A stretch of 56,880 nucleotides of DNA from Bacteroidota bacterium (GTDB taxonomy: Bacteria > Bacteroidota > Ignavibacteria > UBA10030 > SZUA-254): positions 1 to 56,880 of the forward strand of contig JAGVIE010000021.1 in NCBI GenBank assembly GCA_020056225.1, given 5' to 3'. The position numbers were made by a program, and so were the translations under genes. A model generated the notes under the pieces. It had not been told where the DNA came from, searched no databases, and saw only the letters and a list, made by a program, of their open reading frames with translations. Below are positions 23,634 through 33,332 of this stretch, in pieces; position 1 is the first letter of the stretch; every line of letters begins with the position of its first letter.

Positions 23634-24206
23634 CTATTTCTTCAGCCATTCATTGAACAATTTTTTGATGTCTGCTTCGTTGAGGTGCTTCGTATTACCA
23701 GCCAATTGCCGTTGGCGCAGAGCTTCATATAACGAAACAGCGCAGGCGACAGAAACGTTCAAGCTCTCGATCATACCAAGCATCGGTATCTGGAAATTTT
23801 CATCGGCAAGTTTTGCCGCCTCGGCGGAAACACCCCGGTGCTCGTTGCCGAAGACAAGGGCGACCTTTTTCGTCAGGTCAAGTTCGTAGAGTGATTTAGA
23901 TTTTTTGCCAAGATGTGTCGCGTAAATTGTAAAGCCGTCGCGGTGAAGCTGGTCGTAACACTCGGGTATGGATTTAAAGTTACGCCGCTTTACCCATTTC
24001 GTAGCGCTGGCAGAGCTTTTCTTGCCGAGCTTCGGAAACTCTTCATTAACATAAAGCAGTTGAACCTCGAGTATTCCAACGGCGTCTGCGGTGCGCAATA
24101 CTGCGCTAACATTATGAGGATCGAAAATGTCTTCCATTACGACCGTCAGGTTGGGTTGCCGCTGATGCAGAACAGATAAAAATTTTTCTTTTCGGCGTTC
24201 TGTCAT
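23634..24206 (-). CDS. trmH: tRNA (guanosine-2'-O-)-methyltransferase, SPOUT family
   Basis: 190 residues, the size of classic TrmH (Gm18). N-terminal 'RRKEKFLSVLHQRQPNLTVVMEDIFDPHNVSAVLRTADAVG' region with the catalytic Asn/Arg. C-terminal SPOUT knot motifs are 'ALVFGNEHRGVS' and 'IPMLGMIESLNVSVA'. It methylates the 2'-O of a guanosine in the tRNA D-loop using AdoMet. It follows the EamA gene after 1 base, so the two are co-transcribed. Confidence 0.92.
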   Translation of the reverse strand: MTERRKEKFLSVLHQRQPNLTVVMEDIFDPHNVSAVLRTADAVGILEVQLLYVNEEFPKLGKKSSASATKWVKRRNFKSIPECYDQLHRDGFTIYATHLGKKSKSLYELDLTKKVALVFGNEHRGVSAEAAKLADENFQIPMLGMIESLNVSVACAVSLYEALRQRQLAGNTKHLNEADIKKLFNEWLKK

Positions 24207-24207
24207 T

Positions 24208-25095
24208 TTAGCTCTGCGGTTCCTCTTGTCTTATTTGGAGAATGGCAATCGCCGTGATTACGAGGATAGCGCCGACGATTTGAATCGGCGTCAGCACTTC
24301 ATTGACAATAAAGAATGCCGATGCGATTGCGACAATCGGTTCGAACGTTGCAGTGATAATGCCGCGCGAAGCAGTCAGGTACCGCATACCGGAAAAATAC
24401 AGTGAGTGCGGAATAAGAATCGAGATCATCGCAAATCCAAAAAACATTTCCCACGTTTCAAGTGAATAGTTAGCATCGATAATTTCGGAGGGAGGGTTGA
24501 TTATTATCCAGAACAGTACGCCGGAAATAAATGCGTAGACAAGGCAAGTCCAAACATTGTATTGCTTCAGCAAACGTTTCAGCCAGATATTGGTGAAGCT
24601 CCAGCAAAATGCCGACGCTAATCCTGTAAGTAATCCGAGATGATTAATTGTGATGATCGAGAAATCTTTTCCCGCCACTGCAAGATAACAGCCGGCCAAT
24701 GATACTGTTCCCGCGATTACTTTTGTGGAAGTCACTTTTTCTTCGCGTGAGATAACTGCATATAACAGCACCAACAACGGAGCTAAGTATTGAAGAAGAA
24801 TTGCCGTTGCAACGTTTGTTGTCGCAATTGTGAAGTAGTATGTAAAGTTAGAGCCTGCGATTCCGAGAATTCCCAGGAGAGCAAACTTATAAAGGTCTTT
24901 GATTTTAACGATAAGCAGATGACGTTTGAAAATCAGAAAATAAGTCACCAGCAGAACGCACGAAATCGTTATGCGCATTTGCACAAGAATGAGAGTATCG
25001 ACATGCTGGATGAAGAGAAATTTCGCAATCGTTGCGGAGATGCCCCAGAAGGTGGTGGCGCCTATGATGAAGAAATAACCTTTGAGTGATTTCAT
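24208..25095 (-). CDS. EamA/DMT superfamily transporter
   Basis: 295 residues, ten predicted transmembrane helices in two EamA repeats of about 140 residues. Typical features are 'GATTFWGISATIAKFL' at the start, 'YLAPLLVLLYAVISREE' at the end of repeat one, and 'TATFEPIVAIASAFFIVNEVLTPIQIVGAILVITAI' (shown in part) closing repeat two. An inner-membrane drug/metabolite exporter of unknown substrate. ATGA overlap with the upstream TPR gene. Confidence 0.9.
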   Translation of the reverse strand: MKSLKGYFFIIGATTFWGISATIAKFLFIQHVDTLILVQMRITISCVLLVTYFLIFKRHLLIVKIKDLYKFALLGILGIAGSNFTYYFTIATTNVATAILLQYLAPLLVLLYAVISREEKVTSTKVIAGTVSLAGCYLAVAGKDFSIITINHLGLLTGLASAFCWSFTNIWLKRLLKQYNVWTCLVYAFISGVLFWIIINPPSEIIDANYSLETWEMFFGFAMISILIPHSLYFSGMRYLTASRGIITATFEPIVAIASAFFIVNEVLTPIQIVGAILVITAIAILQIRQEEPQS

Positions 25096-25649
25096 CTATC
25101 GGGGGGTAGATCGGGAGGCTGAGGTGTGCCCTCTTCCGCTTTTCGTTTGAAATATTTACTCATCTCGTCGTTGCCCGCAAGTTCATAAAGATTAGCAAGT
25201 CTCTTGTGAAGCACGTAGGGCTGTGGAACTGTTCCGGCGCCTTGTTTTAAAAAGTCTATTAGCGAGTGAAGCGGCGGAATTTTCAAATCGTGCTCATAAC
25301 AATCCGCGGCATCGAGATATGGCTCCGGCACATCGGGTTTTGCGTCAGCGGCTTTACGGTAATATCTCAGTGCGAGTTCGTAATTGTCGTAGACCGAGTG
25401 TGTCACTTCGAAGACATTAGCGAGCCACATGTAAGCGTCGTACGAGATATGAGTGAATTCCTTGGCGAGTTTTTCGCCGAAGAGGCAAAGCTCTTCCGCT
25501 TTCAGGGAATTATTCCAGAAAAGAAGTTTATATACTTCGATATCATCGACGTGCTGTTCGAGTGCTTGTTCGAACGCATCAAAGATTTCGTTGAACTCTT
25601 TCGATGAATCGAACCGTTTCCGTATTTCGTCAATAGTTAGTTTAGACAT
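25092..25649 (-). CDS. TPR-like cytoplasmic protein
   Basis: 185 residues, all-helical and acidic, with TPR-like units such as 'YELALRYYRKAADAKPDVPEPYLDAADCYE' in part and 'VLHKRLANLYELAGNDEMSKYFKRKAEE'. No signal peptide. TPR proteins act as protein-binding scaffolds; no enzymatic domain is seen. First gene of a three-gene operon with the EamA transporter and trmH, with a 4-base overlap to the transporter. Partner unknown. Confidence 0.75.
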   Translation of the reverse strand: MSKLTIDEIRKRFDSSKEFNEIFDAFEQALEQHVDDIEVYKLLFWNNSLKAEELCLFGEKLAKEFTHISYDAYMWLANVFEVTHSVYDNYELALRYYRKAADAKPDVPEPYLDAADCYEHDLKIPPLHSLIDFLKQGAGTVPQPYVLHKRLANLYELAGNDEMSKYFKRKAEEGTPQPPDLPPDR

Positions 25650-25721
25650 GCAATATATAAAAAGCCGCCATTGCCAAAATAAGAAAGCATTCGCTGAAAA
25701 TCAAGGTTTTGAAAATAAAAG

Positions 25722-25750
25722 TTGACACTTTCGATTTATTTCCGTATTTT
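25722..25750 (+). promoter_or_regulatory. Promoter of the Yip1 gene
   Basis: TTGACA (25722-25727), 17-base spacer, TATTTT (25745-25750). An AAAGGAG ribosome-binding site follows before the ATG at 25774. Near-consensus sigma-70-type layout. Confidence 0.65.
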
Positions 25751-25773
25751 CATGCAAAATAAAGGAGATTGTT

Positions 25774-26526
25774 ATGGAAGATAAACCGGTTGTAGCAGTA
25801 GAAGATACTAAAGTTTCTTCGTTCGTGGAACGGGCAGCAGATATCTTTTCCGCGCCCGGAAAGTTATACAGTGAAGTTGCGGTATCGCCTGTCCAATCGT
25901 CGTCATGGGTGATGCCGTACATTCTATCAATGATTGTCGCCGTAGTTTTTACAATTGCTCTTTTCTCAAATCAATCCCTGAGAGATCAGACTATGGAGCC
26001 GCAGCGCCAGCAAATGCAGGAGCGTGTGCAAAAAGGCGAGATGACGCAGGAGCAAGCCGATCGTGCCGAAGAATTCATCGGGTCTTCATCGATGATGTTG
26101 GTTACAGGCGCGGTTGGGGCGGTCGTTGTCGTCACGGTTTCGGTTTTTGGAATTGCCTTGATACTCTGGCTCATCGTGAAGTTTGCCCTCAAGTCGACGG
26201 CAGGATACAAGAAGATGCTGGAAGTTTACGGGCTTTCTTCGCTCATCGGAATATTGAGCGCAATCGTAACTCTGATAATGATGCACCTGTTCGATTCGAT
26301 ACGCGCGACTCCGGGCGCTTCGCTGTTGTTGATGAACAGTTTTGATAACCATAACTTTGCACATAAAGTTATTGCATCTCTAAATGTTCTCACTATCTGG
26401 CAGACGGCTGTTGTCGGAATTGGTATGGCTAAAGTTTCGAACAAGTCTGTGGGAACAGGTATCGGTTTCGCATTCGGCTTGTGGCTGGTTTATGTTCTCC
26501 TCGCTTCGGCGATTGGTTGGGGATGA
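25774..26526 (+). CDS. Yip1-domain membrane protein
   Basis: 250 residues. A cytoplasmic N-terminus with 'FVERAADIFSAPGKLYSEVAVSP' (the usual Yip1-domain entry), then about five hydrophobic helices: 'MPYILSMIVAVVFTIALF', 'LVTGAVGAVVVVTVSVFGIALILWLIV', 'LSSLIGILSAIVTLIMMHL' and others. Between helices 1 and 2 is a charged helix rich in Gln, Glu and Arg. The family is widespread and uncharacterised in bacteria. It has its own promoter and shares a terminator with the convergent carboxypeptidase gene. Confidence 0.85.
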   Translation: MEDKPVVAVEDTKVSSFVERAADIFSAPGKLYSEVAVSPVQSSSWVMPYILSMIVAVVFTIALFSNQSLRDQTMEPQRQQMQERVQKGEMTQEQADRAEEFIGSSSMMLVTGAVGAVVVVTVSVFGIALILWLIVKFALKSTAGYKKMLEVYGLSSLIGILSAIVTLIMMHLFDSIRATPGASLLLMNSFDNHNFAHKVIASLNVLTIWQTAVVGIGMAKVSNKSVGTGIGFAFGLWLVYVLLASAIGWG

Positions 26527-26546
26527 GTTAAGTAGAATCCTTAAGG

Positions 26547-26576
26547 CGTAGAGTCCGGTTAATATCGGACTCTACG
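26547..26576. terminator. Bidirectional terminator
   Basis: Perfect 11-bp stem CGTAGAGTCCG / CGGACTCTACG around an 8-base loop, with A-run before and T-run after, midway between convergent genes. Confidence 0.85.
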
Positions 26577-26577
26577 T

Positions 26578-27729
26578 TTAAAAATATCTCTCCCACTCAA
26601 ACACCCGGTTTAACGACAGTGAAGATTGCGATATGCTTTTACCTTTCCCATCAATCTCTCTCAAGCCGACAAAAGTATGCAAGTCGCCGATATCGATAAG
26701 CTTCGGAGGCAGTTCCGAGTGTGTATCAACCTGATAAGAAATTCCAAGATCGACCGGCGATCTCTTTCCGTTAGGATGTTCGACAAAAATATTTCTGATA
26801 ATTACATCGTAAGCGCGCTTACCGTTGAAGGGCAGGGTTTCGTATGCTGCTGTTTCAAATTTATCATACACATTTACGGCGATTGCGTATAGAGTTGTCA
26901 GTATCCCGACAAAATTTAACTTGCGTATAAAATTCTTTTCAGGATCGTTAAGCAGATGGCCGGATTCGACAAGAAGCGTGCTTGTTCCCCATAGCTGCAT
27001 GTTATCGCCGAACGCTCGCGGCTCAAAACTGTCATCGTATTTTGTAATCTTCCCCGGTATGAATTGATTCATTACGGTTACAAATTCAGAAGCCATGTAT
27101 TTAGATCTGGTTCGAACGTCATTATTTGTTTTCTCATGGTCAAGCGATGGTGAGAGCAAGCCGATAGCCGCGATTTCTTTGGTGGAACCGACAGTCGATA
27201 ATTCCTGATCGTGCAGGTTGAATCCGAACACGGGCTGTAATTCTTCTCTTATGGATTTTAACAATCTTGCTTCGGGTGTTGCCAGCGAAAGTGCATCGCG
27301 ATTCATATCGATTCCTTGGGCGGTCCGGCGCAGGAAGAGGGCGGCGCCATCGGGGTTCAGCATGGGAACAAAATACAGTTCAAGTGATAAGAGGATTTCC
27401 CCCGTGATTTTTTCACTCTTCGTCTTTTTAAAATAATTCAGGATGTCGCATATCGCCATCGTCGCGGTCGATTCGTCGCCATGCATCTGCGACCAAAGGA
27501 GAACTGAAATGGTTCCTCCCCCCACTTTTATCAATCGGAGGTTCCGTTCTTCAAACGATTTCCCGATTGTGCGAAGGTGTAGAAATCCCGATGAATCTTC
27601 GGCAAGTTCTCCGAGTGTATTTTGTAATGTTTCGGGGGTAAATGATCGCCGCGAGAAGGTACCTACCCGATATCCATCGTATTCTTTGAATAATTTCCTT
27701 GAATAATCTAATATTGCTTGAGCATTCAT
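26578..27729 (-). CDS. M14 family zinc carboxypeptidase
   Basis: 383 residues from the ATG at 27729 (MNAQAILDYSRKLFKEYDGY). An extra 32 upstream codons are open but would run over the likely promoter zone. M14 features: zinc ligands in 'SQMHGDESTAT' (HxxE) and the later His in 'FGFNLHDQE', substrate-binding 'PDGA' and 'IDMNRD', and the catalytic Glu in 'LLVESGH'. No signal peptide is seen, so it is predicted cytoplasmic, unusual for digestive M14 enzymes; peptidoglycan-peptide or protein-deglutamylation roles are possible. Divergent from lon. Confidence 0.87.
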   Translation of the reverse strand: MNAQAILDYSRKLFKEYDGYRVGTFSRRSFTPETLQNTLGELAEDSSGFLHLRTIGKSFEERNLRLIKVGGGTISVLLWSQMHGDESTATMAICDILNYFKKTKSEKITGEILLSLELYFVPMLNPDGAALFLRRTAQGIDMNRDALSLATPEARLLKSIREELQPVFGFNLHDQELSTVGSTKEIAAIGLLSPSLDHEKTNNDVRTRSKYMASEFVTVMNQFIPGKITKYDDSFEPRAFGDNMQLWGTSTLLVESGHLLNDPEKNFIRKLNFVGILTTLYAIAVNVYDKFETAAYETLPFNGKRAYDVIIRNIFVEHPNGKRSPVDLGISYQVDTHSELPPKLIDIGDLHTFVGLREIDGKGKSISQSSLSLNRVFEWERYF

Positions 27730-27791
27730 TATTTTTCGATCCAGATTAATGTTGATTGGGATTGCGGTAATATAACAAAATCTTCTTTTCC

Positions 27792-27820
27792 TTGCATCCA
27801 TTCTGTAAACTTCGTATATT
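27792..27820 (+). promoter_or_regulatory. Promoter of lon
   Basis: TTGCAT (27792-27797), 17-base spacer, TATATT (27815-27820), about 70 bases before the lon ATG. No heat-shock operator (CIRCE) is evident. Confidence 0.55.
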
Positions 27821-27891
27821 TTCACTCGGAGTTATAATTATCATATTGAACATAATACTGCCCATTAGGGCATTTTTTATCTTATCGAACT

Positions 27892-30282
27892 ATGAATCAG
27901 CCAGAATTTAATATTACAGAAAACGAGCCTCATCCGATAGCAAATATTCCCGACAAGCTTCCGGTGCTTGCGCTTCGCGATGTAGTTGTTTTTCCATATA
28001 TGATCTATCCGGTTTTGCTCGGCAGGGAATCGTCGCTTAAAGCCGCAACGGTTGCAATCGAACGCGACAAATTGGTGTTCCTTACGGCACAGAGGAATCC
28101 GGCAATCGAAGAACCCACTATAGACGATATATATAGAGAAGGAACCGTCGCAAAGATTATACAAATCATGAAATTGCCGAACGGTTTGATGAAAATTCTC
28201 GTAAGCGGTGTCGTGCAGGGATTTATAAAAACTTATATCGGTTACGATCCGTTCATCGAAGCAGAGGTTACGGTAAATCTGCCCAAAGAAGAGATCAGCC
28301 CGGAGATTGAAGCTCTGATGCGCCACTCTTCACAGTTATTCGCCGAGTATATTAATCTTAGCCGGAATGTTCCGGCAGAAATATTAGCGGCGTACGAAGC
28401 AATCAAAGAGCCACAGCGAAAACTTTATTTCATAGCGGCGAACATTAATCAGGTTGTCGCATCGAAACAGAAGATACTCCAATATCGTTTGTTGAAGGAT
28501 CAGTATTTTGAAATTGCTAAACTGCTAACCTCGGAACTGGATGTTCTGAGAATCGAGAAAGACATCGACACGAAACTTCATGAGAGCATACAGAAGTCGC
28601 AGAGGAAATTTCTTATTCAGGAACAAATCCGCATCATGCAGGACGAGCTTGGCTCGGAGGAAATAGTTACTCCCGAGTTAATGAAGCTGAAACAACAGAT
28701 CAAAGACGCAAAGATGCCCCGCGACGTCAACGAGAAAGCGATGGAAGAATTCAACAAGCTCAAAAAGACGATGCCGCAGTCGCCCGAGTTCGGGGTCAGC
28801 CGTAATTACCTCGATTGGATGGTTAGCGTTCCATGGAATAAGCGCACAAAGGATGATCTGAATGTAAAACACGTTCAGAATATTTTAGACGAGGATCACT
28901 TCGGCCTTGAAAAACCCAAAGAAAGAATACTCGAACATATAGCAGTGCTGAACCTCGTTAAAGAAATGAAGGGTCAAATTCTCTGTTTCGTGGGACCCCC
29001 CGGTGTTGGTAAAACCTCGCTTGGGAAATCGATTGCACGCGCACTGGGGCGAAAGTTTGTGCGTATCTCTCTTGGCGGAGTTCGCGATGAAGCGGAGATA
29101 CGCGGACATCGGCGGACATACATTGGTTCTATGCCTGGAAAAATTATTCAGTCGATGAAACGCGCCGGCGTAATTAATCCGGTTATTCTGATGGATGAAG
29201 TTGATAAGATGAGTATGGATTTCAGGGGCGATCCGTCATCCGCGCTTCTTGAAGTTCTCGATCCTGAACAGAACGTCACGTTTAACGATCATTATCTTGA
29301 TGTGGATTACGATCTATCGCACGTTATGTTCATCACGACGGCGAACGTAAGATACCAGATTCCATTGCCGCTGCAGGATAGAATGGAGATCATCGAATTG
29401 CCGGGATATTTGGAATATGATAAGCGTGAGATTGCAAAGCGGCACATCATACCCAAACAGTTGTCCGAGCACGGATTAAATAATGATATGGTAAAGCTTC
29501 CAGATTCCGCGATCATAAAAGTTATCAGACAATATACACGCGAAGCAGGTGTAAGAAATCTGGAACGTGAGATTGCGTCGATTTGCCGAAAAGTGGCAAA
29601 AGATATTGTTTTACTCAAACAGAAAAACGGCAGACGAACAGAACAAAAATCGATTAACGTAGATGAAAAGAAAATTGAAGGTTACCTCGGCGTGCCTAAA
29701 TTTAGAAGCCGCTCAGCCAGCATAGAAAGAAAAATCGGCTCGGTGATAGGTTTAGCATGGACCAGTGTCGGCGGTGAAATTCTGAATGTCGATGTAACAA
29801 TCATGAACGGTCACGAGAAGCTTACACTTACCGGACAACTCGGCGATGTCATGAAGGAATCAGCACAGGCGGCGCTAAGTTATATTCGTTCGAATGCAAA
29901 GCGGCTTGGGGTTCCCGCGAACTTTTACCAAAAAAAAGAAATCCATATACACTTGCCGGAAGGCGCAATTCCAAAAGACGGTCCATCCGCCGGCGTTACT
30001 CTTGCTATGGCTATTATCTCGGCGGCTTCCAACCGCCCCGCGCGCAACGATGTTGCAATGACGGGTGAAATAACGCTTCGTGGAAATGTACTTGCCATCG
30101 GCGGATTAAACGAGAAGCTTTTAGCGGCACAGCGCGGCGGGATAAAGACAGTCCTCATCCCCAAAGAAAACGAAAAAGATTTGACCGAAATTCAATCCAA
30201 AGTAAAAGAGGGACTAAAAATTGTCAGTATAGAACAGATTGCCGATGCATTGCCATGGTTATTCGGCACAAAAAAGAAATGA
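27892..30282 (+). CDS. lon: ATP-dependent protease La (Lon)
   Basis: 796 residues, full-length LonA. N-terminal substrate domain ('[23 protein letters not shown]'), AAA+ module with Walker A '[13 protein letters not shown]' (about 366), Walker B '[10 protein letters not shown]', and a C-terminal protease domain with the Ser-Lys dyad: serine in '[10 protein letters not shown]' (about 699) and lysine in '[10 protein letters not shown]' (about 741). It degrades misfolded and regulatory proteins in the cytoplasm. Single gene with its own promoter, no ribosome-binding site of note. Confidence 0.98.
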   Translation: MNQPEFNITENEPHPIANIPDKLPVLALRDVVVFPYMIYPVLLGRESSLKAATVAIERDKLVFLTAQRNPAIEEPTIDDIYREGTVAKIIQIMKLPNGLMKILVSGVVQGFIKTYIGYDPFIEAEVTVNLPKEEISPEIEALMRHSSQLFAEYINLSRNVPAEILAAYEAIKEPQRKLYFIAANINQVVASKQKILQYRLLKDQYFEIAKLLTSELDVLRIEKDIDTKLHESIQKSQRKFLIQEQIRIMQDELGSEEIVTPELMKLKQQIKDAKMPRDVNEKAMEEFNKLKKTMPQSPEFGVSRNYLDWMVSVPWNKRTKDDLNVKHVQNILDEDHFGLEKPKERILEHIAVLNLVKEMKGQILCFVGPPGVGKTSLGKSIARALGRKFVRISLGGVRDEAEIRGHRRTYIGSMPGKIIQSMKRAGVINPVILMDEVDKMSMDFRGDPSSALLEVLDPEQNVTFNDHYLDVDYDLSHVMFITTANVRYQIPLPLQDRMEIIELPGYLEYDKREIAKRHIIPKQLSEHGLNNDMVKLPDSAIIKVIRQYTREAGVRNLEREIASICRKVAKDIVLLKQKNGRRTEQKSINVDEKKIEGYLGVPKFRSRSASIERKIGSVIGLAWTSVGGEILNVDVTIMNGHEKLTLTGQLGDVMKESAQAALSYIRSNAKRLGVPANFYQKKEIHIHLPEGAIPKDGPSAGVTLAMAIISAASNRPARNDVAMTGEITLRGNVLAIGGLNEKLLAAQRGGIKTVLIPKENEKDLTEIQSKVKEGLKIVSIEQIADALPWLFGTKKK

Positions 30283-30306
30283 GCTGAAAAAATTCATTAC
30301 AAAGTC

Positions 30307-30335
30307 TTGAAACTCATCCAAGATTAGATTATATT
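30307..30335 (+). promoter_or_regulatory. Promoter of dnaX
   Basis: TTGAAA (30307-30312), 17-base spacer, TATATT (30330-30335), about 45 bases before the dnaX ATG. Confidence 0.6.
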
Positions 30336-30380
30336 AAATACACTTTTTTGATTGAATAATTTTAGGGATAAGAGTAACTG

Positions 30381-32090
30381 ATGGCATACCTCGTTACAGC
30401 CCGCAAATGGCGGCCCATGGTTTTCGAAGATATCGTCGGACAATCGCACATCGCCACGACGCTACGCAATGCGATTTCTACCAACCGGTTATCGCACTCC
30501 TATATCTTCAGCGGACCGCGCGGTGTGGGGAAAACAACAACAGCACGCATCCTGGCAAAAGCAATCAACTGTTTACATCCTAAAGATATTAATCCGGATA
30601 ACGAATGCGAACTTTGCAGGGAGATAACCGAAGGTCGAAGCGTAAATGTTTTCGAGATAGACGGCGCTTCCAATCGCGGCGTAGAAGAAATTAGGAATCT
30701 AAGAGAAGCCGTTCGCTATGGACCGGCTAAAGGTAAATACAAAGTCTACATTATAGATGAAGTGCACATGCTTACGAAAGAGGCGTTTAACGCGCTTCTG
30801 AAAACACTGGAAGAGCCGCCGTCTTATGTTGTGTTCATCTTTGCAACGACCGAGATCCACAAAGTACCATTGACAATTCTTTCCAGATGCCAGCGCTTCG
30901 ATTTCAGGCGAATTACTATTGACGAAATTACCAATAAACTCCGGCTCATCGCAACCGAAGACCGTATCAGCATCAGCGATGACGCACTCTTTCTTATTGC
31001 AAGGAAAGGTGATGGATCCCTCAGGGACGCCCAGAGCATTTTCGATCAGGTCGTTTCATATTGCGGCGAGAAGATAGACGCGAAACAGATAGCCGAGATG
31101 CTGAATATTGTCGATGAAGAAGTTTATTTCCGAGTGACAGATTTAATTAAAACAAAAGACATCAAATCCGGATTACTTCTTGTTCAGGAAGTAATAAACC
31201 GCGGTTATGATATAAGGGAATTTCTTAACGGACTGATGGAACACTTCCGTAACATGCTGGTATCGAGCACAACAAAATCCACTGCTCTGATAGAAACATC
31301 GGAATTTTACCGTAAACGGTATGATGAGGAAGCAAAAAGTTTTTCTGAAATGGATATTCTGCGTCTTATTAAAATTGCAAGCGAAACCGATTCAGCAATT
31401 CGCTGGAACCAGCAGCCCCGCTTGAAATTGGAAATAGGTTTGGTGCAGATGATAAAACTCGACAGCAGCATAGAGATCAGCCAGCTTATAGAACAACTCC
31501 GAGAGTTAAAAAAAAACATTCTGAACCCGGCTGATAAAAAAACAATACTCTCTACCGAGATTTCTCCCCCCCAAGCAACGGAAGCCCCAATCAAAGGCAC
31601 TGTAAAAGCATCGCCACCAACATTGCGTGCAGAGCAGGTTGTTACGATGACAATACCGCTTTCCGAACCGTCGCAGGTATATCAACGAGTTTCATTATCT
31701 TCATCGCTTTCCAACGAGGAAGCGTTCAGCAAATGGCCAGCGCTCGTCAATGAAACCCTGAAACAGCGCATCGCGTTGGGCACGATGCTCAGTGAAACAT
31801 CGCTTGTAGAGGTTCGTGACGGCAGGCTCCGGATCGGCTGTCCCGATGATTTTCACCGCGATACATTGACGATGAAACGTAATCACCAATTTTTACAAGA
31901 GCTTGCTGAAAAGATTTACGGCGCTAAAGTCCAACTCGATGCAATCATATCTCATACCGTTACGCCTAAAAATCAAGCAAGCTACACCTCTACTCAACAT
32001 GAGACTTCCGCTGAGCAAACGAAAACAAACCAGCATCCAGTAGTACTTGCGTTAATAAGGGAATTCGGAGCGAAACCAATCAATCGTTGA
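30381..32090 (+). CDS. dnaX: DNA polymerase III subunit gamma/tau
   Basis: 569 residues. AAA+ clamp-loader domain: 'GQSHIATTLRNAI', Walker A 'GPRGVGKTTTARIL' (about residue 44), zinc-module cysteines in 'NCLHPKDINPDNECELC', Walker B 'YIIDEVHML', and 'ATTEIHKVPLTILSRCQRF' with the SRC sensor. The C-terminal third (after about 375) is less conserved and would form the tau-specific part contacting polymerase and helicase. At codons 376-378 there is an A9 run (31508-31516) where slippage either way stops translation within about 10 codons, suggesting a gamma product of about 380 residues. Confidence 0.96.
   Translation: MAYLVTARKWRPMVFEDIVGQSHIATTLRNAISTNRLSHSYIFSGPRGVGKTTTARILAKAINCLHPKDINPDNECELCREITEGRSVNVFEIDGASNRGVEEIRNLREAVRYGPAKGKYKVYIIDEVHMLTKEAFNALLKTLEEPPSYVVFIFATTEIHKVPLTILSRCQRFDFRRITIDEITNKLRLIATEDRISISDDALFLIARKGDGSLRDAQSIFDQVVSYCGEKIDAKQIAEMLNIVDEEVYFRVTDLIKTKDIKSGLLLVQEVINRGYDIREFLNGLMEHFRNMLVSSTTKSTALIETSEFYRKRYDEEAKSFSEMDILRLIKIASETDSAIRWNQQPRLKLEIGLVQMIKLDSSIEISQLIEQLRELKKNILNPADKKTILSTEISPPQATEAPIKGTVKASPPTLRAEQVVTMTIPLSEPSQVYQRVSLSSSLSNEEAFSKWPALVNETLKQRIALGTMLSETSLVEVRDGRLRIGCPDDFHRDTLTMKRNHQFLQELAEKIYGAKVQLDAIISHTVTPKNQASYTSTQHETSAEQTKTNQHPVVLALIREFGAKPINR
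31508..31516 (+). promoter_or_regulatory. A9 slippery run in dnaX
   Basis: Nine A's after 'gagtt', and a second run of seven A's at 31536-31542. One extra A gives KKKHSEPG then stop; one A fewer gives KKTF then stop. Both lie at the end of the clamp-loader part, where other bacteria truncate DnaX to gamma. Confidence 0.5.
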
Positions 32091-32264
32091 TTCATTCTGA
32101 GACCTTGTCCTTTTGCATTTTTCCATTTGCTTTTTATATCAATTTTCTAAATATTAAATCAGTAACAAAACTATTCACTGAAAATATATCGATTATTGAT
32201 ACTGAATTAACATTATCGTTCTCTATAGCACCGTTTCAAGAAAATATTTTTATGAGGTAATGAT

Positions 32265-33329
32265 ATGAAGGTATCAATTTTAATCGGGCAAAATAAGCAT
32301 CTTAAAACTTTTTGTGTTCTTCTCCTTTTCGTCTGTTCCTCTCCCGATATAATCGCGGCATCTAAAGCAAAATACGCCGGTGAATTCATTGCCATCGGTG
32401 TAGGCGGGCGTGCACTCGGACTTGGCGGTGCGTATTCTGCCATAGCCAACGATATTACTGCCGGTTACTGGAATCCTGCAGGACTTTCTTCTCTTATGTA
32501 TCCACAAATTTCACTTATGCACGACGAGCGTTTTGCAGGGTTGGTGAACTATGACTATGGCGCAGTCGCTATTCCGGTTGGAACAGTAACAACGCTTGCC
32601 GTTAGTGTTATTCGTTTGGGTGTGGATAATATTCCTAACACGCAAAATGCCGGAATCGATGTGAACGGAAATCTGTTACCGCCGGATCAATGGCAGAACT
32701 TCGATCATCTCGATCAGAGCCGTATCACTTATTTCAACAGCGCAGATTGGGCATTCTATCTGTCGTACGCGAAGAAGGTAAAAGACAATTTTTCTTATGG
32801 CGCGAATCTAAAAGTAATACGCCGCGAAATGGGAGCAGCCTCGGCTACCGGAATCGGGTTCGATGTTGCAGCAAAATATCTGCCTTACGAAAATATCGCG
32901 CTTGGCGTTAATCTTCAAGATGTTACTACAACGCTCATCGCCTGGAGCAACGGCACGAACCAGCTTGTCACCCCGACGCTTAAAATTGGATCTGCATATT
33001 TCATCGATGCGTTGAGCGGTCGGTTTACACCCGCTTTCGATGTCGATGTGAGATTCGAAAACAGAAAATATTCTTCCAACGCCCATCTTGGTTCTATGAG
33101 TTTTGATTTCCACGGCGGTCTTGAATTTGATTATAAAAATCTTGTTGCGCTTCGTGCGGGCTACAGCGATATAGGATCGCTCAATTTCGGCGCTGGAATA
33201 CATCTCCCGAAATTCGACATCGATTATTCTTTTGTCAAATTCAATAACGAAGACCAATTGGGAAACACTCATCGTATCTCATTGACATTTACTCTACAAG
33301 CCGATCAATTCAAGCGGAGCCTCGAATAA
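32265..33329 (+). CDS. PorV/PorQ-family outer-membrane protein
   Basis: 354 residues with GAGG before the ATG. Signal peptide to about residue 33 ('SSPDIIAASKAKYAG'). Family motif 'IGVGGRALGLGGAYSAIANDITAGYWNPAGL', then alternating barrel strands to 'NTHRISLTFTLQADQ'. In Bacteroidota such UPF0164 proteins are outer-membrane barrels, some serving the type IX secretion system as PorV/PorQ. The assignment to T9SS is not proven here; no other por gene is present. The lipoprotein gene follows after 3 bases. Confidence 0.8.
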   Translation: MKVSILIGQNKHLKTFCVLLLFVCSSPDIIAASKAKYAGEFIAIGVGGRALGLGGAYSAIANDITAGYWNPAGLSSLMYPQISLMHDERFAGLVNYDYGAVAIPVGTVTTLAVSVIRLGVDNIPNTQNAGIDVNGNLLPPDQWQNFDHLDQSRITYFNSADWAFYLSYAKKVKDNFSYGANLKVIRREMGAASATGIGFDVAAKYLPYENIALGVNLQDVTTTLIAWSNGTNQLVTPTLKIGSAYFIDALSGRFTPAFDVDVRFENRKYSSNAHLGSMSFDFHGGLEFDYKNLVALRAGYSDIGSLNFGAGIHLPKFDIDYSFVKFNNEDQLGNTHRISLTFTLQADQFKRSLE

Positions 33330-33332
33330 TCG

